From positions 48,844-112,843 of the forward strand of contig NZ_AJTQ01000063.1 of the NCBI RefSeq assembly GCF_000262345.1: a stretch of 64,000 nucleotides of DNA, written 5' to 3'. Shown one piece after another: positions 1 through 9,709 of this stretch. The first letter of the stretch is position 1; each line of letters begins with the position of its first letter. The DNA comes from Streptomyces xiaopingdaonensis (GTDB lineage Bacteria > Actinomycetota > Actinomycetes > Streptomycetales > Streptomycetaceae). A program made the position numbers and the translations under genes. Below the pieces are notes generated by a model. That model worked only from the letters and a program-made list of their open reading frames with translations, searched no databases and was not told where the DNA came from.

Positions 1-636
1 CAGCGGGTCGTCGGAGAAGGAGTCCTCCGGCGCTCCGGGCGTGCGCAGCGCCCGCCGGGCGAGGTCGTCGAGACCGCCGTAGGGGTCGACGAACGCCTTC
101 TCCGGCAGGGCGACGGCCATCGCGTTGACGGTGAAGTCGCGGCGGGCGAGGTCGCCCTCGATCGAGTCGCCGTAGGAGACCTCGGGCTTGCGGGACGTGC
201 GGTCGTACGCTTCGGAGCGGTACGTCGTGATTTCTACGGTGAACTCGCGCCCCGACGAGGGATCCCGCTTCTTGCAGCCCACCGTGCCGAAGGCGATACC
301 GACCTCCCAGACGGCGTCGGCCCACGGGCGCACGAGGCGGAGGACCTCCTCGGGGCGAGCGTCCGTCGTGAAGTCGAGGTCGTTGCCGAGCCGTCCGAGC
401 AGCGCGTCCCGTACCGAACCGCCCACCAACGCCAGGCTGGACCCCGCTTCCCGGAACCTTCGCGCGAGGTCGTCGGCGACGGGGGAGACCCGGAGCAGTT
501 CGCTGACGGCTCGGCGCTGCGCCGAGCTGAGCTGCTCCGCTGCGGGATGCGTCGACGGGGACGTCACCGGTCGGGGCGGGTCGGAGGGGGTCGGCCGCCG
601 GGTCGGCTGCTGGCTGTCGTTCTTGGCGTTCGGCAC
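1..636 (-). CDS. cca: CCA tRNA nucleotidyltransferase, C-terminal part outside window
   Basis: Adds or repairs the 3' CCA end of tRNAs in the cytoplasm. Only the first 212 codons are present because the gene runs off the left edge. The class II nucleotidyltransferase head is clear: LVGGSVRDALLGR near residues 60-72, then the catalytic pair in NDLDFTTDARPEE. The start at 636 (GTG, protein beginning VPNAKNDS) matches the start I remember for Streptomyces homologues. I see no clear Shine-Dalgarno sequence upstream, so the mRNA may be leaderless. It diverges from the DUF6049 gene, and the 239 bp between them must hold both promoters. The family assignment is secure; the exact start is less so. 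Confidence 0.93.
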   Translation of the reverse strand, partial: MPNAKNDSQQPTRRPTPSDPPRPVTSPSTHPAAEQLSSAQRRAVSELLRVSPVADDLARRFREAGSSLALVGGSVRDALLGRLGNDLDFTTDARPEEVLRLVRPWADAVWEVGIAFGTVGCKKRDPSSGREFTVEITTYRSEAYDRTSRKPEVSYGDSIEGDLARRDFTVNAMAVALPEKAFVDPYGGLDDLARRALRTPGAPEDSFSDDPL

Positions 637-875
637 AACCAGAAAGGGTACGTTGCCGCTCCGGCCCCGAAACCCCGTACCCACCGGCCGATTCCCGCCG
701 GGTCCCGGGGCACCGCGAGGCCCGAATTCCGGAGGAACTCGGCACTGCGCCCACGCCCGTGCCGTGCGGTCGAAGCCGCGGCACTTCCACTCTTCGACCC
801 TCGTTACCATCAGGGTCCCGGAACCGACGAGACACCCGGACCAGGCCCACCAACCACGAGGGGACGGACGAGCGC

Positions 876-3332
876 GTGGCCGACGCGGCTGAGAAGCAGG
901 TGCCCCCCGATCCCGGCGGCACGGGGCGCACGCCGCCCCGGACCGAGCCGGCACATCGCGGTCGGCGCCGCCTCCGCACGGCGGCCGCGGGATGCCTCGC
1001 CGCCGGCCTCGCTCTCGCCTGCACCGCGGCCGGCGTCACGCCCCAAGCGGCGGCGGCCCCCTCGGCGCGGAGCGAGACCGGGCGCGGCTCGGAGACCGCG
1101 CGGATCTCCGTGAACACCCTGACGCCCTCGGTTCCGAAGCAGAGCGACACCCTCACCCTCACCGGCACCGTGACCAACCGCGGCGACGCACCGATCACAG
1201 ACGGCGAACTGAAACTGCGGGTCGGCCCGACACTCGACTCCCGCAGCGCCATCGAGCAGACGGCCGACCGCAAGGGCTACCTCTCCGGCGCCGACGGCAC
1301 GGAGATCAACAAGCACACGGCGAAGACCGGAACCCTCAAACCCGGCATCAGCAGCGCCTTCACCCTGAAGGTCCCTGTCGACTCGCTCGGCCTGCAGTCC
1401 GACGGCGTCTACCAGCTCGGTGTCTCCCTCACGGGCCGCACGAAGCAGCAGCCGTACGACCAGGTCCTCGGGATAGAGCGCACCTTCCTCCCCTGGCAGC
1501 GCTCCGGCTCCGACACCACGAAGCTCACCTACGCCTGGCCGCTCGTCGCCGAGTCCGAGCTGACGGCGCGCACCGAGTCGGACGAGGAGCAGACCCCGGT
1601 CTTCCTCAACGACGACCTCGCCGACGAGCTCGCCCCCGGCGGCCGCCTCCAGCAGATGGTCTCGCTCGGCGACGAGCTCCCCATCACCTGGGTCGTCGAC
1701 CCCGACCTGCTCGCGACCGTCGACATGATGACCAAGCCCTACCGAGTGCAGGAAGCGGAGGGGAAGACCCGGGCCGGGCGCGGGCAGGCGTACGCCAAGC
1801 AGTGGCTCAACGACCTGCAGAGCGCCGTCCAGGGCGAGGAGGTCGTGGCGCTGCCCTTCGCCGACCCGGACCTCGCCTCCCTCGCCCACCAGGGACGCCG
1901 CGTCCCCGACGCCCTCAACCAGCTCCAGCCGGCGACCGAACTCGGCGCGGAGACGGTGCGGGTCGTCCTGCACACCACCGCGCGGACCGACTTCGCGTGG
2001 CCCGTCAACGGCGCTCTCGACTCCTCGATCGTCGACGTCGCCACCTCGGCCGGCGCCCACAACGTCCTCGCGCGCAGCGACACCTTCCCCGACGGCGGCC
2101 TCAACTACACGGCCTCCGCACCGCGTCCCATCGGCGGCGGGAACACCGCGGTCGTCTCGGACGCCGGCCTGTCGAAGGCGTTCGAGGGCGACCTCACCGA
2201 GGCGTCCGCGACCACCGAAGCGGTCCAGCGCTTCCTCGCGCACAGCCTCTCGGTCTCCCGCCAGGTGCCGACGAAGAACCGCAGCATCGTCGTCGTACCG
2301 CAGCGCATGCCGACCGCCTCGCAGGCGCAGGCGATGGCTTCGGCGCTCAGCGCGCTGGAGAGCGACGGCACGTGGACGGAGGGGCAGAGCCTCTCCGAGG
2401 CCGCCGAGTCCAAGCCGGACCCGAACGCCGGCACCCGCTTGCCCGGAGCCGGTTCGTACCCCGGGGCGCTCAGCAAGAAGGAGCTCCCCACCTCCGCCTT
2501 CCGGCAGGTGTACGACACCAAGAAGCAGCTCGACGACTTCCAGCAGGTGCTCACCCGCTCCGACCGCGTCGTGACGCCGTTCGGCAACGCCATAGACCGC
2601 GCCGTCTCCGTCTCCTGGCGGGGGCGTCCGGGGCACGCCGCCGAGTTCAGGGACGGCGTCCAGGAGTACCTGGAGAGCCTCACGGGCGAGGTCCGGCTGA
2701 TCGAGAAGTCCGACGTCACGCTCTCCGGCCGCAGCGCCACCGTTCCCGTCACCGTCCAGAACAACCTGCTGCAGCGGGTCGACGGCCTGGAGCTCGAGCT
2801 GAAGCCGAGCCGCCGGATCGGCCTCGACGTGGGTGAGCGGCAGCCGGTGCAGGTGGACGGCGGGCACAGCCAGTCGGTGAAGTTCTCCACTTCGGCCAAG
2901 GCGAACGGGCGGTCCTACGTCGAGGCGCAGCTCTACACCAAGGACGGCAAGCCCTACGGCAAGCCGATGGTCTTCCAGGTGCACGTCACCTCGATCACGT
3001 CGACCGTCCTCCTGGTGATCGCAGGCGGCGTGCTGCTCATGGTCCTCGCCGGCGTCCGGATGTACACCCAGCGCAAGCGCCGCGGCCCCGCGCCCGACCC
3101 GGATGCCCCGCTGGACACGAACGCGAACGGAGGAGAGTCTTCCTCGGACGACGAGCCGCAGCCCGACGCGACGACCGACGCCGAGGACACGAGCGCCGAG
3201 GCCGGTGAGGAACCGCAGGACGGTACGGAACGTGGGAGAGCTACGGGGACCGAGGACACCGGTCGGGGCGCGACCGACACCGGACGGGATGACGACGACC
3301 CCCCGTCCGCGGGTGAGAGAGTGGACCGTTGA
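876..3332 (+). CDS. DUF6049 family secreted/membrane-anchored protein
   Basis: 818 residues, function unknown; I recognise the family from its fixed position beside murJ in streptomycetes. The N-terminus has a basic stretch and a hydrophobic segment (about residues 30-50) that looks like a signal or anchor. A large extracytoplasmic region follows, then one membrane span near residues 705-730 (STVLLVIAGGVLLMVLAG) before a basic stop-transfer RKRR and an acidic, disordered tail. The GTG at 876 is preferred over upstream in-frame starts because GAGGGGA lies about 11 bases before it. Only 53 bp separate it from murJ, so the two are probably cotranscribed, which suggests a cell-envelope role. That role is inference. 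Confidence 0.8.
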   Translation: MADAAEKQVPPDPGGTGRTPPRTEPAHRGRRRLRTAAAGCLAAGLALACTAAGVTPQAAAAPSARSETGRGSETARISVNTLTPSVPKQSDTLTLTGTVTNRGDAPITDGELKLRVGPTLDSRSAIEQTADRKGYLSGADGTEINKHTAKTGTLKPGISSAFTLKVPVDSLGLQSDGVYQLGVSLTGRTKQQPYDQVLGIERTFLPWQRSGSDTTKLTYAWPLVAESELTARTESDEEQTPVFLNDDLADELAPGGRLQQMVSLGDELPITWVVDPDLLATVDMMTKPYRVQEAEGKTRAGRGQAYAKQWLNDLQSAVQGEEVVALPFADPDLASLAHQGRRVPDALNQLQPATELGAETVRVVLHTTARTDFAWPVNGALDSSIVDVATSAGAHNVLARSDTFPDGGLNYTASAPRPIGGGNTAVVSDAGLSKAFEGDLTEASATTEAVQRFLAHSLSVSRQVPTKNRSIVVVPQRMPTASQAQAMASALSALESDGTWTEGQSLSEAAESKPDPNAGTRLPGAGSYPGALSKKELPTSAFRQVYDTKKQLDDFQQVLTRSDRVVTPFGNAIDRAVSVSWRGRPGHAAEFRDGVQEYLESLTGEVRLIEKSDVTLSGRSATVPVTVQNNLLQRVDGLELELKPSRRIGLDVGERQPVQVDGGHSQSVKFSTSAKANGRSYVEAQLYTKDGKPYGKPMVFQVHVTSITSTVLLVIAGGVLLMVLAGVRMYTQRKRRGPAPDPDAPLDTNANGGESSSDDEPQPDATTDAEDTSAEAGEEPQDGTERGRATGTEDTGRGATDTGRDDDDPPSAGERVDR

Positions 3333-3385
3333 GTCAGCCGCGTGAGCACCAGGGGCATGCACAGCAGGGGCAGGGGTAGCCAGCG

Positions 3386-5599
3386 ATGAACGCGCCGTAC
3401 GGCGGCGACCGGGACCGGACTCCCGGAGACGACTCCGAGCAGTCGCAGAACTCCCGGGTGCCCGGGCCCCCGCAGGCGGAACCGCCGCCCGCTCCGGAAC
3501 CCCCCTACGACGAGCGCAGGTTGGAACCGGACACGCCCTTCGCGCCTCCCGCGGACCCGCGCGCCTGGGGCCCGCCGGCCGACGAGCAGCCGCACGCCGC
3601 CGACCCCACCTCCACCCTCGACTTCGGCCGCCCCACCCACCGGGGGACGCCCGAGGCGCCGGGCGGCCGACCCACCGTCGACCTCGGGCGCCCGACCGAC
3701 GGGACGACACCGCGCCCCCAACAGGACGCCTTCGCCCACCTCTTCCGCGACCAGGGCCAGGACGGCAGCACCGGCGGCCCCCCGCCGGCACAGCCGCCCC
3801 TGCCCGGCTACGGCCCCCCGGCGCCCCCCGCGCCGCAGACGCCACCGGGACCGACCGCCGCGAGCCCGGCCGAGGGCCTCCCGGAGCCCGGCACCGCGGC
3901 CCCCGAACCCGTCGCCGAGCCCGGCGGGCCGGACGAGACCGCCGCCGTGGGCACACCGGCGAAGTCCGGCGGCGGCCTGCTGAAGTCGAGCGCCATCATG
4001 GCCGCGGGCACGATGGTCTCGCGGCTCACCGGCTTCGTCCGGAACGCGATGACGGTCATCGCGCTCGGCGTCGCGATGCTCGGCGACTCCTACCAACTCG
4101 CCATCACCATCCCGACGATGCTCTACACGCTCACCGTCGGCGGCGGCCTCAACTCGGTCTTCGTCCCCCAGCTCGTCCGGGCGATGAAGCGGGACGACGA
4201 CGGGGGCGAGGCGTACGCCAACCGGCTGCTGACACTCGTCGCCTGCGTCCTCGGCGGACTGACCGGAGCGGCACTCCTCGCGGCACCGCTGCTCGTCCCC
4301 CTGATGTCCGGGTCGATCGCCAACAACCCGGAGGCCAACGGGGTCGCCGTCAGCTTCATCCAGTACTGCCTGCCCACGATCTTCTTCATGGGCATCCACG
4401 TGGTGATAGGGCAGATCCTCAACGCCCGCGGCCGCTTCGGCGCGATGATGTGGACGCCGGTCCTCAACAACGTCGTCATCATCTCGACGCTGGCGATGTT
4501 CCTCGCGGTCTACGGCCCCGCGGCCTCCTCGGAGATGACGGTCTCCGACATCCCGCCCGAAGCCGTCAGGCTGCTCGGCGTCGGGACGCTCCTCGGTCTC
4601 GTCGTCCAGGCGCTCGCGATGATCCCGTACCTGCGGGCCACCGGCTTCCGCCTCCGCCCACGGTTCGACTGGCGCGGCCACGGCCTCGGCAAGGCGGCGA
4701 AGCTCGCCAAGTGGACGATCTTCTTCGTCCTCGCCAACCAGGCCGGCGTCCTCGTCGTCAGCCAACTCTCCACCTGGGCCCAGGCATCCGCCGAGCGCGA
4801 CGGCCATGCGGGCGTCGGCTTCTCCGCGTACTCGAACGCGCAGCTCATCTGGAACATGCCGCAGGCGATCATCACCGTCTCCGTGATGGCCGCGCTCCTC
4901 CCCCGCCTCTCGCGCTCCGCGAGCGACGGCGACAGCGGCGCCGTCCGCGACGACATCTCGCAGGGCCTGCGGAACTCGGCGGTCGCCATCGTCCCGATCG
5001 CCTTCGGGTTCGTCGCGCTCGGCATCCCGATGTGCACCCTGATCTACGGGTCCGCCGGGACCGCGTCGGCCCAGAACATCGGCTACATGCTGATGGCGTT
5101 CGGCGTCGGCCTGATCCCGTTCTCCGTGCAGTACGTGGTCCTCCGCGCCTTCTACGCCTACGAGGACACCCGGACGCCCTTCTACAACACCGTGATCGTC
5201 GCAGCGGTCAACGCGGCGGCCTCCGCGCTCTGCTTCCTCCTCCTCCCGGCCCGCTGGGCGGTCGTCGGCATGGCCGCGTCCTACGGACTCGCGTACATCA
5301 TCGGCGTCGTCGTGGCGTGGCAACGGCTGCGCCGGAAGCTAGGCGGCAACCTCGACGGGCGCAACGTCGTGCGCACCTACGTACGGCTCGCCGGCGCCAG
5401 CATCCCGGCGACGCTCGTGGCCGGCGGAGTCGTCTACGTGCTCACCCAGGCGCTCGGCAGCGGGACGTTCGGCTCGATCGTCTCGCTGCTCCTCGGCGGG
5501 GTCGCCCTTCTCGCCGTCTTCGTACTCGCCGCGAAGCGAATGCGGATCGCCGAGATGACGACGCTGCTCGGCATGGTCCGCAGCCGCCTCGGCAGGTGA
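3386..5599 (+). CDS. murJ: Lipid II flippase MurJ (MviN)
   Basis: Flips the peptidoglycan precursor lipid II across the cytoplasmic membrane. The 737-residue protein begins with about 195 residues of Pro/Gly-rich, probably cytoplasmic, disordered sequence. The MOP-superfamily core then starts at LLKSSAIMAAGTMVSRLTGF and contains the usual string of about 14 membrane spans. FVRNAMTVIALG and the later conserved Pro/Gly-rich helices are typical. The long N-terminal extension is normal for actinomycetes. The mycobacterial homologue carries a pseudokinase and extracellular domain in the same chain; here those parts are in the next gene. The assignment is secure from sequence and from the neighbours cca, DUF6049, the pseudokinase and sigM. 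Confidence 0.95.
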   Translation: MNAPYGGDRDRTPGDDSEQSQNSRVPGPPQAEPPPAPEPPYDERRLEPDTPFAPPADPRAWGPPADEQPHAADPTSTLDFGRPTHRGTPEAPGGRPTVDLGRPTDGTTPRPQQDAFAHLFRDQGQDGSTGGPPPAQPPLPGYGPPAPPAPQTPPGPTAASPAEGLPEPGTAAPEPVAEPGGPDETAAVGTPAKSGGGLLKSSAIMAAGTMVSRLTGFVRNAMTVIALGVAMLGDSYQLAITIPTMLYTLTVGGGLNSVFVPQLVRAMKRDDDGGEAYANRLLTLVACVLGGLTGAALLAAPLLVPLMSGSIANNPEANGVAVSFIQYCLPTIFFMGIHVVIGQILNARGRFGAMMWTPVLNNVVIISTLAMFLAVYGPAASSEMTVSDIPPEAVRLLGVGTLLGLVVQALAMIPYLRATGFRLRPRFDWRGHGLGKAAKLAKWTIFFVLANQAGVLVVSQLSTWAQASAERDGHAGVGFSAYSNAQLIWNMPQAIITVSVMAALLPRLSRSASDGDSGAVRDDISQGLRNSAVAIVPIAFGFVALGIPMCTLIYGSAGTASAQNIGYMLMAFGVGLIPFSVQYVVLRAFYAYEDTRTPFYNTVIVAAVNAAASALCFLLLPARWAVVGMAASYGLAYIIGVVVAWQRLRRKLGGNLDGRNVVRTYVRLAGASIPATLVAGGVVYVLTQALGSGTFGSIVSLLLGGVALLAVFVLAAKRMRIAEMTTLLGMVRSRLGR

Positions 5600-5828
5600 C
5601 CCGATGCCGGCACACGGAGAGAACGGCACCGGATGGCACACCTGGCCGTACGCCCGCGATCCCGCCGACCTCCGCGCCGTTGCAGGCCAGAGCCGCGGGC
5701 GGGCGGCGATACAACCTTCACCGGCGGCTGTGTGTCGTGCATAGCGGTGGACCGTAGGCACAATTGCTGTGGGCCGATTCGAGTACCGGCCCCACTCGGC
5801 TGCAACGACTGGGGAGGCAGGAACGACG

Positions 5829-7778
5829 GTGGCGGAACGGAGCACGGCTGCCGTCGGCGTGGCAGACAGCGGCGAGTCCGAGGGCAAGACGCTCTCCGAC
5901 CGGACGGATGCTACGAACGACGGCGCGACGCACGGGGACGGCCCGCAGGACACCGCGCCTGAGGCCGAAGAAGGCGGAGCAGAGGACTCGGCCACGCGTG
6001 CGGAAAGCTCCGACGCAGCGGAGCCGAAGGACGCTCCCGAAGCCGCCGAGTACCCCGACACCCCCGGGGAGGGTGACTCTCCCTCCGACAAGCAGGTGGA
6101 GAGCCCTCCCGAAGCGGTGGCAGAGGACGCGTCCATAGGAAGTGCGCAGCCGACCGGGGGAGAGCCCTCCGCTTCCCTCGATACCGAAGCCGACGTGCAG
6201 CCGGCCGCGTCCGGCCGAGCCGAAGCCCCGGAGGACGCCGCCTCGGAGCCCGAGCCGCCCGGTGCCGAAGAGGAGACAGTCGCTCCCGAGTTGCACAGCG
6301 GCCACAAGCTCGCCCGCAGGTACCGCCTGGAGGAGTGCGTCACCCGGCTCGACGGCTTCAGCAGTTGGCGTGCCGTGGACGAGAAGCTGCGCCGCGCCGT
6401 CGGCGTCCACGTCCTGCCCGCCGCGCATCCCCGCGCCCGCAAGGTCCTCGCGGCCGCCCGCTCCGCCGCGCTCCTCGGCGATCCGCGGTTCGTGCAGGTG
6501 CTGGACGCGGTCGAGGAGGGCGAGCTCGTCTACGTCGTCCACGAGTGGCTCGTCGACGCCGTTCCCCTCAACGACCTGCTGTTGACGGCGCCCTTGGAGC
6601 CGCACGAGGCGTACCAGCTCATCAGCCAGCTCTCGCAGGGGATGGCGGCCGCGCACCGCGAGGGTCTCGCGCACCTGCGGCTCAGCCCGTCCTGCGTGCT
6701 GCGCACCGGAGTCGGCCAGTACCGCATCCGCGGCCTCGCGGTGAACGCCGCGCTCCGCGGCGTCACCAGCGAGGAACCGTCGCGCACCGACACGGAGGCC
6801 GTCGGCGCCCTGCTCTACGCCGCCCTCACGCAGCGGTGGCCGTACGACGAGGACGCGTACGGCCTCTCCGGCGTGGGCGGCCTCGCCGGGGGCACGCTGA
6901 TCGCGCCCGACCAGGTGCGCGCGGGCGTACACCGCGGCCTCTCGGCGCTTGCGATGCGCGCCCTCGTCAACGACGGGGCGACACCCTCCCGCCAGGACCA
7001 GCCCTGCGCCACCCCGGACGAGCTCGCCAAGGCGGTCGCCGAGCTTCCGCGCATCAGACCGCCCGAGCCCGCCTACCAGCCGCCCGCCGCTTACGCACGC
7101 CGCCAGAGCAGCGCCGTACCCCCCGGCGTCCCGCCCACCGGGACCGAGCCGCCGGCTCCGCCCGCGCTGCCGGGGCGTACGGGGAAGGCGCTGAAGTGGG
7201 GCGTCTCCGCGCTGCTCATCGCGGCGCTCGGGCTGGGGAGTTGGCAGGTCGCGGACGCGCTGCTGAAGGGCGACACCACCAACGAGAAGCCGGCCCCCGC
7301 CCCGACGAAGGAGGCGGACCCGACGGGCGAACCGATCAAGGTCGCCGGAGTCGAGGACTTCGACCCCGAGAGCGCCGACGGCCAGGAGAACCCGGAGGAC
7401 GTCGACGACGCCGTCGACGACGACCCCACCACCTACTGGCCCACGAGCAAGTACTACGGCCAGCCCAACTTCGGCAACCTCAAGTCGGGCGTCGGCCTCA
7501 TCCTCGACCTGGGCAAGCTCCAGCAGGTGAGCGAGGTCCAGGTGGACTTCCTCGGCACCACCCGGGCCGAGATCCATGCGGCCCCCCGCAGCGCGACGGG
7601 GATGCCCACCAGCCTCGGCGGCTTCGAGAAGGTCTCCGGCGGCACGGGCGAGAAGCTGAAACTCAAGGCGAAGAAGCCCGTGCGGACGCAGTACGTCCTG
7701 CTCTGGCTCACGAAGCTCCCGCTCTCGGAGGACGGCAACTACCGTGGTCGGGTCGCGGAGGTACGGGTCCTCAGCTGA
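5829..7778 (+). CDS. Membrane pseudokinase with extracellular discoidin-like domain (MurJ partner)
   Basis: 649 residues in three parts. First comes an acidic disordered N-terminus (1-155). A protein-kinase-like fold follows (about 156-420), in which HLRLSPSCVL takes the place of the HRD loop and no DFG is visible, so it is very likely inactive. A single membrane span (ALKWGVSALLIAALGLGSW) then leads to an outer domain ending in VDDDPTTYWPTSKYYG and GVGLILDLGKLQQVSEVQV, which resembles the discoidin/F5-8C fold. In mycobacteria the same domains are fused to MurJ and bind FhaA. From that I infer a regulatory partner of MurJ at the septum. GTG 5829 is chosen because GGGGAGG lies 11 bases upstream. 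Confidence 0.78.
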   Translation: MAERSTAAVGVADSGESEGKTLSDRTDATNDGATHGDGPQDTAPEAEEGGAEDSATRAESSDAAEPKDAPEAAEYPDTPGEGDSPSDKQVESPPEAVAEDASIGSAQPTGGEPSASLDTEADVQPAASGRAEAPEDAASEPEPPGAEEETVAPELHSGHKLARRYRLEECVTRLDGFSSWRAVDEKLRRAVGVHVLPAAHPRARKVLAAARSAALLGDPRFVQVLDAVEEGELVYVVHEWLVDAVPLNDLLLTAPLEPHEAYQLISQLSQGMAAAHREGLAHLRLSPSCVLRTGVGQYRIRGLAVNAALRGVTSEEPSRTDTEAVGALLYAALTQRWPYDEDAYGLSGVGGLAGGTLIAPDQVRAGVHRGLSALAMRALVNDGATPSRQDQPCATPDELAKAVAELPRIRPPEPAYQPPAAYARRQSSAVPPGVPPTGTEPPAPPALPGRTGKALKWGVSALLIAALGLGSWQVADALLKGDTTNEKPAPAPTKEADPTGEPIKVAGVEDFDPESADGQENPEDVDDAVDDDPTTYWPTSKYYGQPNFGNLKSGVGLILDLGKLQQVSEVQVDFLGTTRAEIHAAPRSATGMPTSLGGFEKVSGGTGEKLKLKAKKPVRTQYVLLWLTKLPLSEDGNYRGRVAEVRVLS

Positions 7779-7837
7779 GTCGGCGGCCGACGGGCGGCCC
7801 TGAACAGGTGGAGATCCGGGGAGGGGAGGCGCAGGCC

Positions 7838-8575
7838 GTGCACGAGGGACCGGAGCAGCCTGCACGGTCGGCCGAGCCCGCGCCACTCGCGCTCGCGGAC
7901 GACCGTGAACTCCTGGCCCGCCATGTCGAGGGCGAGCACGAGGCGTTCGGCGAGCTGGTGCGCCGCCACCGGGACCGGCTCTGGGCCGTCGCGGTACGCA
8001 CTCTCGGCGACCGTGAGGAGGCGGCCGACGCCGTGCAGGACGCGCTGATATCCGCGTACCGCGGTGCCCACACCTTCCGCGGGCGCTCCGCCGTCACGAC
8101 GTGGCTGCACCGGATCACCGTCAATGCCTGCCTCGACCGCGCACGCAAGGCGGCCTCCCGCCGCGCCACGCTCACCGACGACACGGCCCACCTCGAGCAG
8201 CTTCTGGAGCCGGAGGAGTCGGCAGCCGCTCCGGCCGAACGGCAGGACCTCCACAGGCAACTCGTCGAGGCGCTCGCCGAACTCCCCGCCGAGCAGCGGG
8301 CGGCGCTCGTCCTCGTCGACATGCAGGGGTACCCCGTCGCCGAGGCGGCGGAGATACTCGACGTCGCGGTCGGCACGGTGAAGAGCCGCTGCGCTCGCGG
8401 AAGAGCCCGCCTGCTGCCCCTCGTCTCGTACCTGCGGCCGAACGGGCCGGAGGGGGATACTCCCGACCACGACCGGGGAAGGAACCGGACTCGGGGGACA
8501 TCCGTCCCACCTTCGAGGGAGTCCTCGGAAGACAGCAGCGACTCGGCGGCGGTGAAAGGAGGGGGGCAGACGTGA
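7838..8575 (+). CDS. sigM: ECF RNA polymerase sigma factor SigM
   Basis: Extracytoplasmic-function sigma factor of 245 residues. Region 2 is clear from EGEHEAFGELVRRHRDRLW through ADAVQDALISAYRGAHTFRG to AVTTWLHRITVNACLD. Region 4 follows with LPAEQRAALVLVDMQGYP and the helix-turn-helix EILDVAVGTVKSRCARGRARL. The C-terminal 45 residues are low complexity. GTG 7838 follows GGAGG with an 8-base gap. The stop overlaps the rsmA start by 4 bases (GTGA), so sigma and anti-sigma are translationally coupled. Position between the MurJ pseudokinase gene and trxB matches sigM of Streptomyces coelicolor. The regulon is not visible from sequence. Confidence 0.93.
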   Translation: MHEGPEQPARSAEPAPLALADDRELLARHVEGEHEAFGELVRRHRDRLWAVAVRTLGDREEAADAVQDALISAYRGAHTFRGRSAVTTWLHRITVNACLDRARKAASRRATLTDDTAHLEQLLEPEESAAAPAERQDLHRQLVEALAELPAEQRAALVLVDMQGYPVAEAAEILDVAVGTVKSRCARGRARLLPLVSYLRPNGPEGDTPDHDRGRNRTRGTSVPPSRESSEDSSDSAAVKGGGQT

Positions 8576-9600
8576 CGTCCACTCCTTTCCCCCCGGAGAA
8601 TCCCTCGGACCTTCCGCCCTCGTCGACGGAGCGCGAGGGCAAGGAGCACCCGGAGGTCGAAGAGATCTCTGCCCTCGCGGAGAACCTCCTCCCGGTGGAT
8701 CGCTGCGGCGAGGTGAAGCGCCACCTGGCGCGGTGCGCCCCTTGCCGGGAGACGGCCGACTCGCTCGCAGAGATCCGCGCCGCTCTCGGCACCCTCCCCG
8801 GACCGCCACGGATGCCGGCCGACGTCGCGGGGCGGATCGACGCCGCCCTCGCTGCCGAGCTGCTCCTCGACTCCACTCCCTCCCCGGAGTCCGCGCACAA
8901 CGCGCGTGCGGAGGCGTGGGTTTCACGTGAAACGGACTCGCAGCCGGCTCCGTCCGCGTCCCCCAGGGCTGTCGCGCAGACCTCCGCACGGGTTTCACGT
9001 GAAACCCGGCCCGCGGACAACCGTCCCGACGGCCACACCTCGGCTTCCACGGGTGCCGGACGCACTCGCCGCCGCGGGGCTCGTCCGGCGAACCGGCGTC
9101 GGCGGCTACTCCTCGGCGCGGTCGGCGCGGTGGCGGCGCTCGGCGTCGGCTCGCTCGGCGCGCAGAGCCTCTTCTCCGACTCCGAGCCGGAGCAGACCGT
9201 GCTGGAGGCCGACTCTCCGCACAACACAGCCGAGGACCGCGCCCTCCACGCCCGCGTGCAGGGCCTCCTCGCCGCGCGGGAGGAGCAGCCCTCGCCCGAG
9301 TCCCCGAAGTTCTCCACCAAGGAGAGCCCCGGCGACAACCTCCTCCGCGAGAAGGGGGGCGGAGAGGGTTCCGACGCATACGTACCGTCGTGCGTGCGCC
9401 GCTCGCTCGAGCGCCCGGAGACGCCGCTCGCCGTGGACCGCGACGCCGCGTACGGCGGCACCTCCGGTTACCTCGTGGTGCTGCCGCACCCCGGAGGCGG
9501 GAGGACCGTCGACGCCTACCTGATAGACGACTCCTGCCTCAGCGAGGACCCGCCGACCACGGGGCGGGTCGTGGTCAAGAGGACGTTCTCCACGAAGTGA
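8572..9600 (+). CDS. rsmA: Anti-sigma factor RsmA for SigM
   Basis: 342-residue predicted membrane anti-sigma factor. The N-terminal domain has C45 and then HLARCAPC (H51, C55, C58), a zinc-anti-sigma-like HxxxCxxC. For S. coelicolor RsmA an iron-sulfur cluster has been reported at the equivalent domain, as I recall. A membrane span lies near residues 175-197 (LLLGAVGAVAALGVGSLGAQ), and the outer C-terminal part has two cysteines (PSCVRR and DDSCLSE). GTG 8572 has a strong AAAGGAGG ribosome site. Two perfect parS sites are embedded in the disordered linker of the reading frame and are translated as VSRET. They lie in poorly constrained protein sequence, so the DNA site probably sets the sequence there. 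Confidence 0.88.
   Translation: MTSTPFPPENPSDLPPSSTEREGKEHPEVEEISALAENLLPVDRCGEVKRHLARCAPCRETADSLAEIRAALGTLPGPPRMPADVAGRIDAALAAELLLDSTPSPESAHNARAEAWVSRETDSQPAPSASPRAVAQTSARVSRETRPADNRPDGHTSASTGAGRTRRRGARPANRRRRLLLGAVGAVAALGVGSLGAQSLFSDSEPEQTVLEADSPHNTAEDRALHARVQGLLAAREEQPSPESPKFSTKESPGDNLLREKGGGEGSDAYVPSCVRRSLERPETPLAVDRDAAYGGTSGYLVVLPHPGGGRTVDAYLIDDSCLSEDPPTTGRVVVKRTFSTK
8920..8933. other. parS: parS centromere site inside rsmA
   Basis: Perfect palindrome GTTTCACGTGAAAC, the actinomycete ParB binding site. It lies within the rsmA reading frame and is read as V-S-R-E-T. Confidence 0.95.
8992..9005. other. parS: second parS site inside rsmA
   Basis: Perfect GTTTCACGTGAAAC, 72 bp (24 codons) from the previous site and in the same frame, so it is again translated V-S-R-E-T. 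Confidence 0.95.
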
Positions 9601-9624
9601 CGCCGGGCCGTCGGGGCTGAGGAC

Positions 9625-9651
9625 GGGAATGCCCGCCCCGTAGTATCCGTT
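9625..9651 (+). promoter_or_regulatory. SigR-type (disulfide stress) promoter of trxBA
   Basis: GGGAAT at 9625-9630 and GTT at 9649-9651, with an 18-base spacer, fit the GGGAAT-N18-GTT element known for SigR targets in Streptomyces, where trxBA is a classic target. It lies 58 bp before the trxB start. Confidence 0.8.
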
Positions 9652-9709
9652 GGACGGGGTGGCATCCTCGTGATCCTCGGTTAGTAGTCGGCAGACAAGG
9701 AAGACTCCC

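Noticed and set aside
810..3956. 1048-residue open frame on the minus strand opposite the DUF6049 gene
   Set aside because: Translation is Arg/Gly/Val-rich with no domain, and it overlaps clear plus-strand genes; it is a GC-driven shadow frame.
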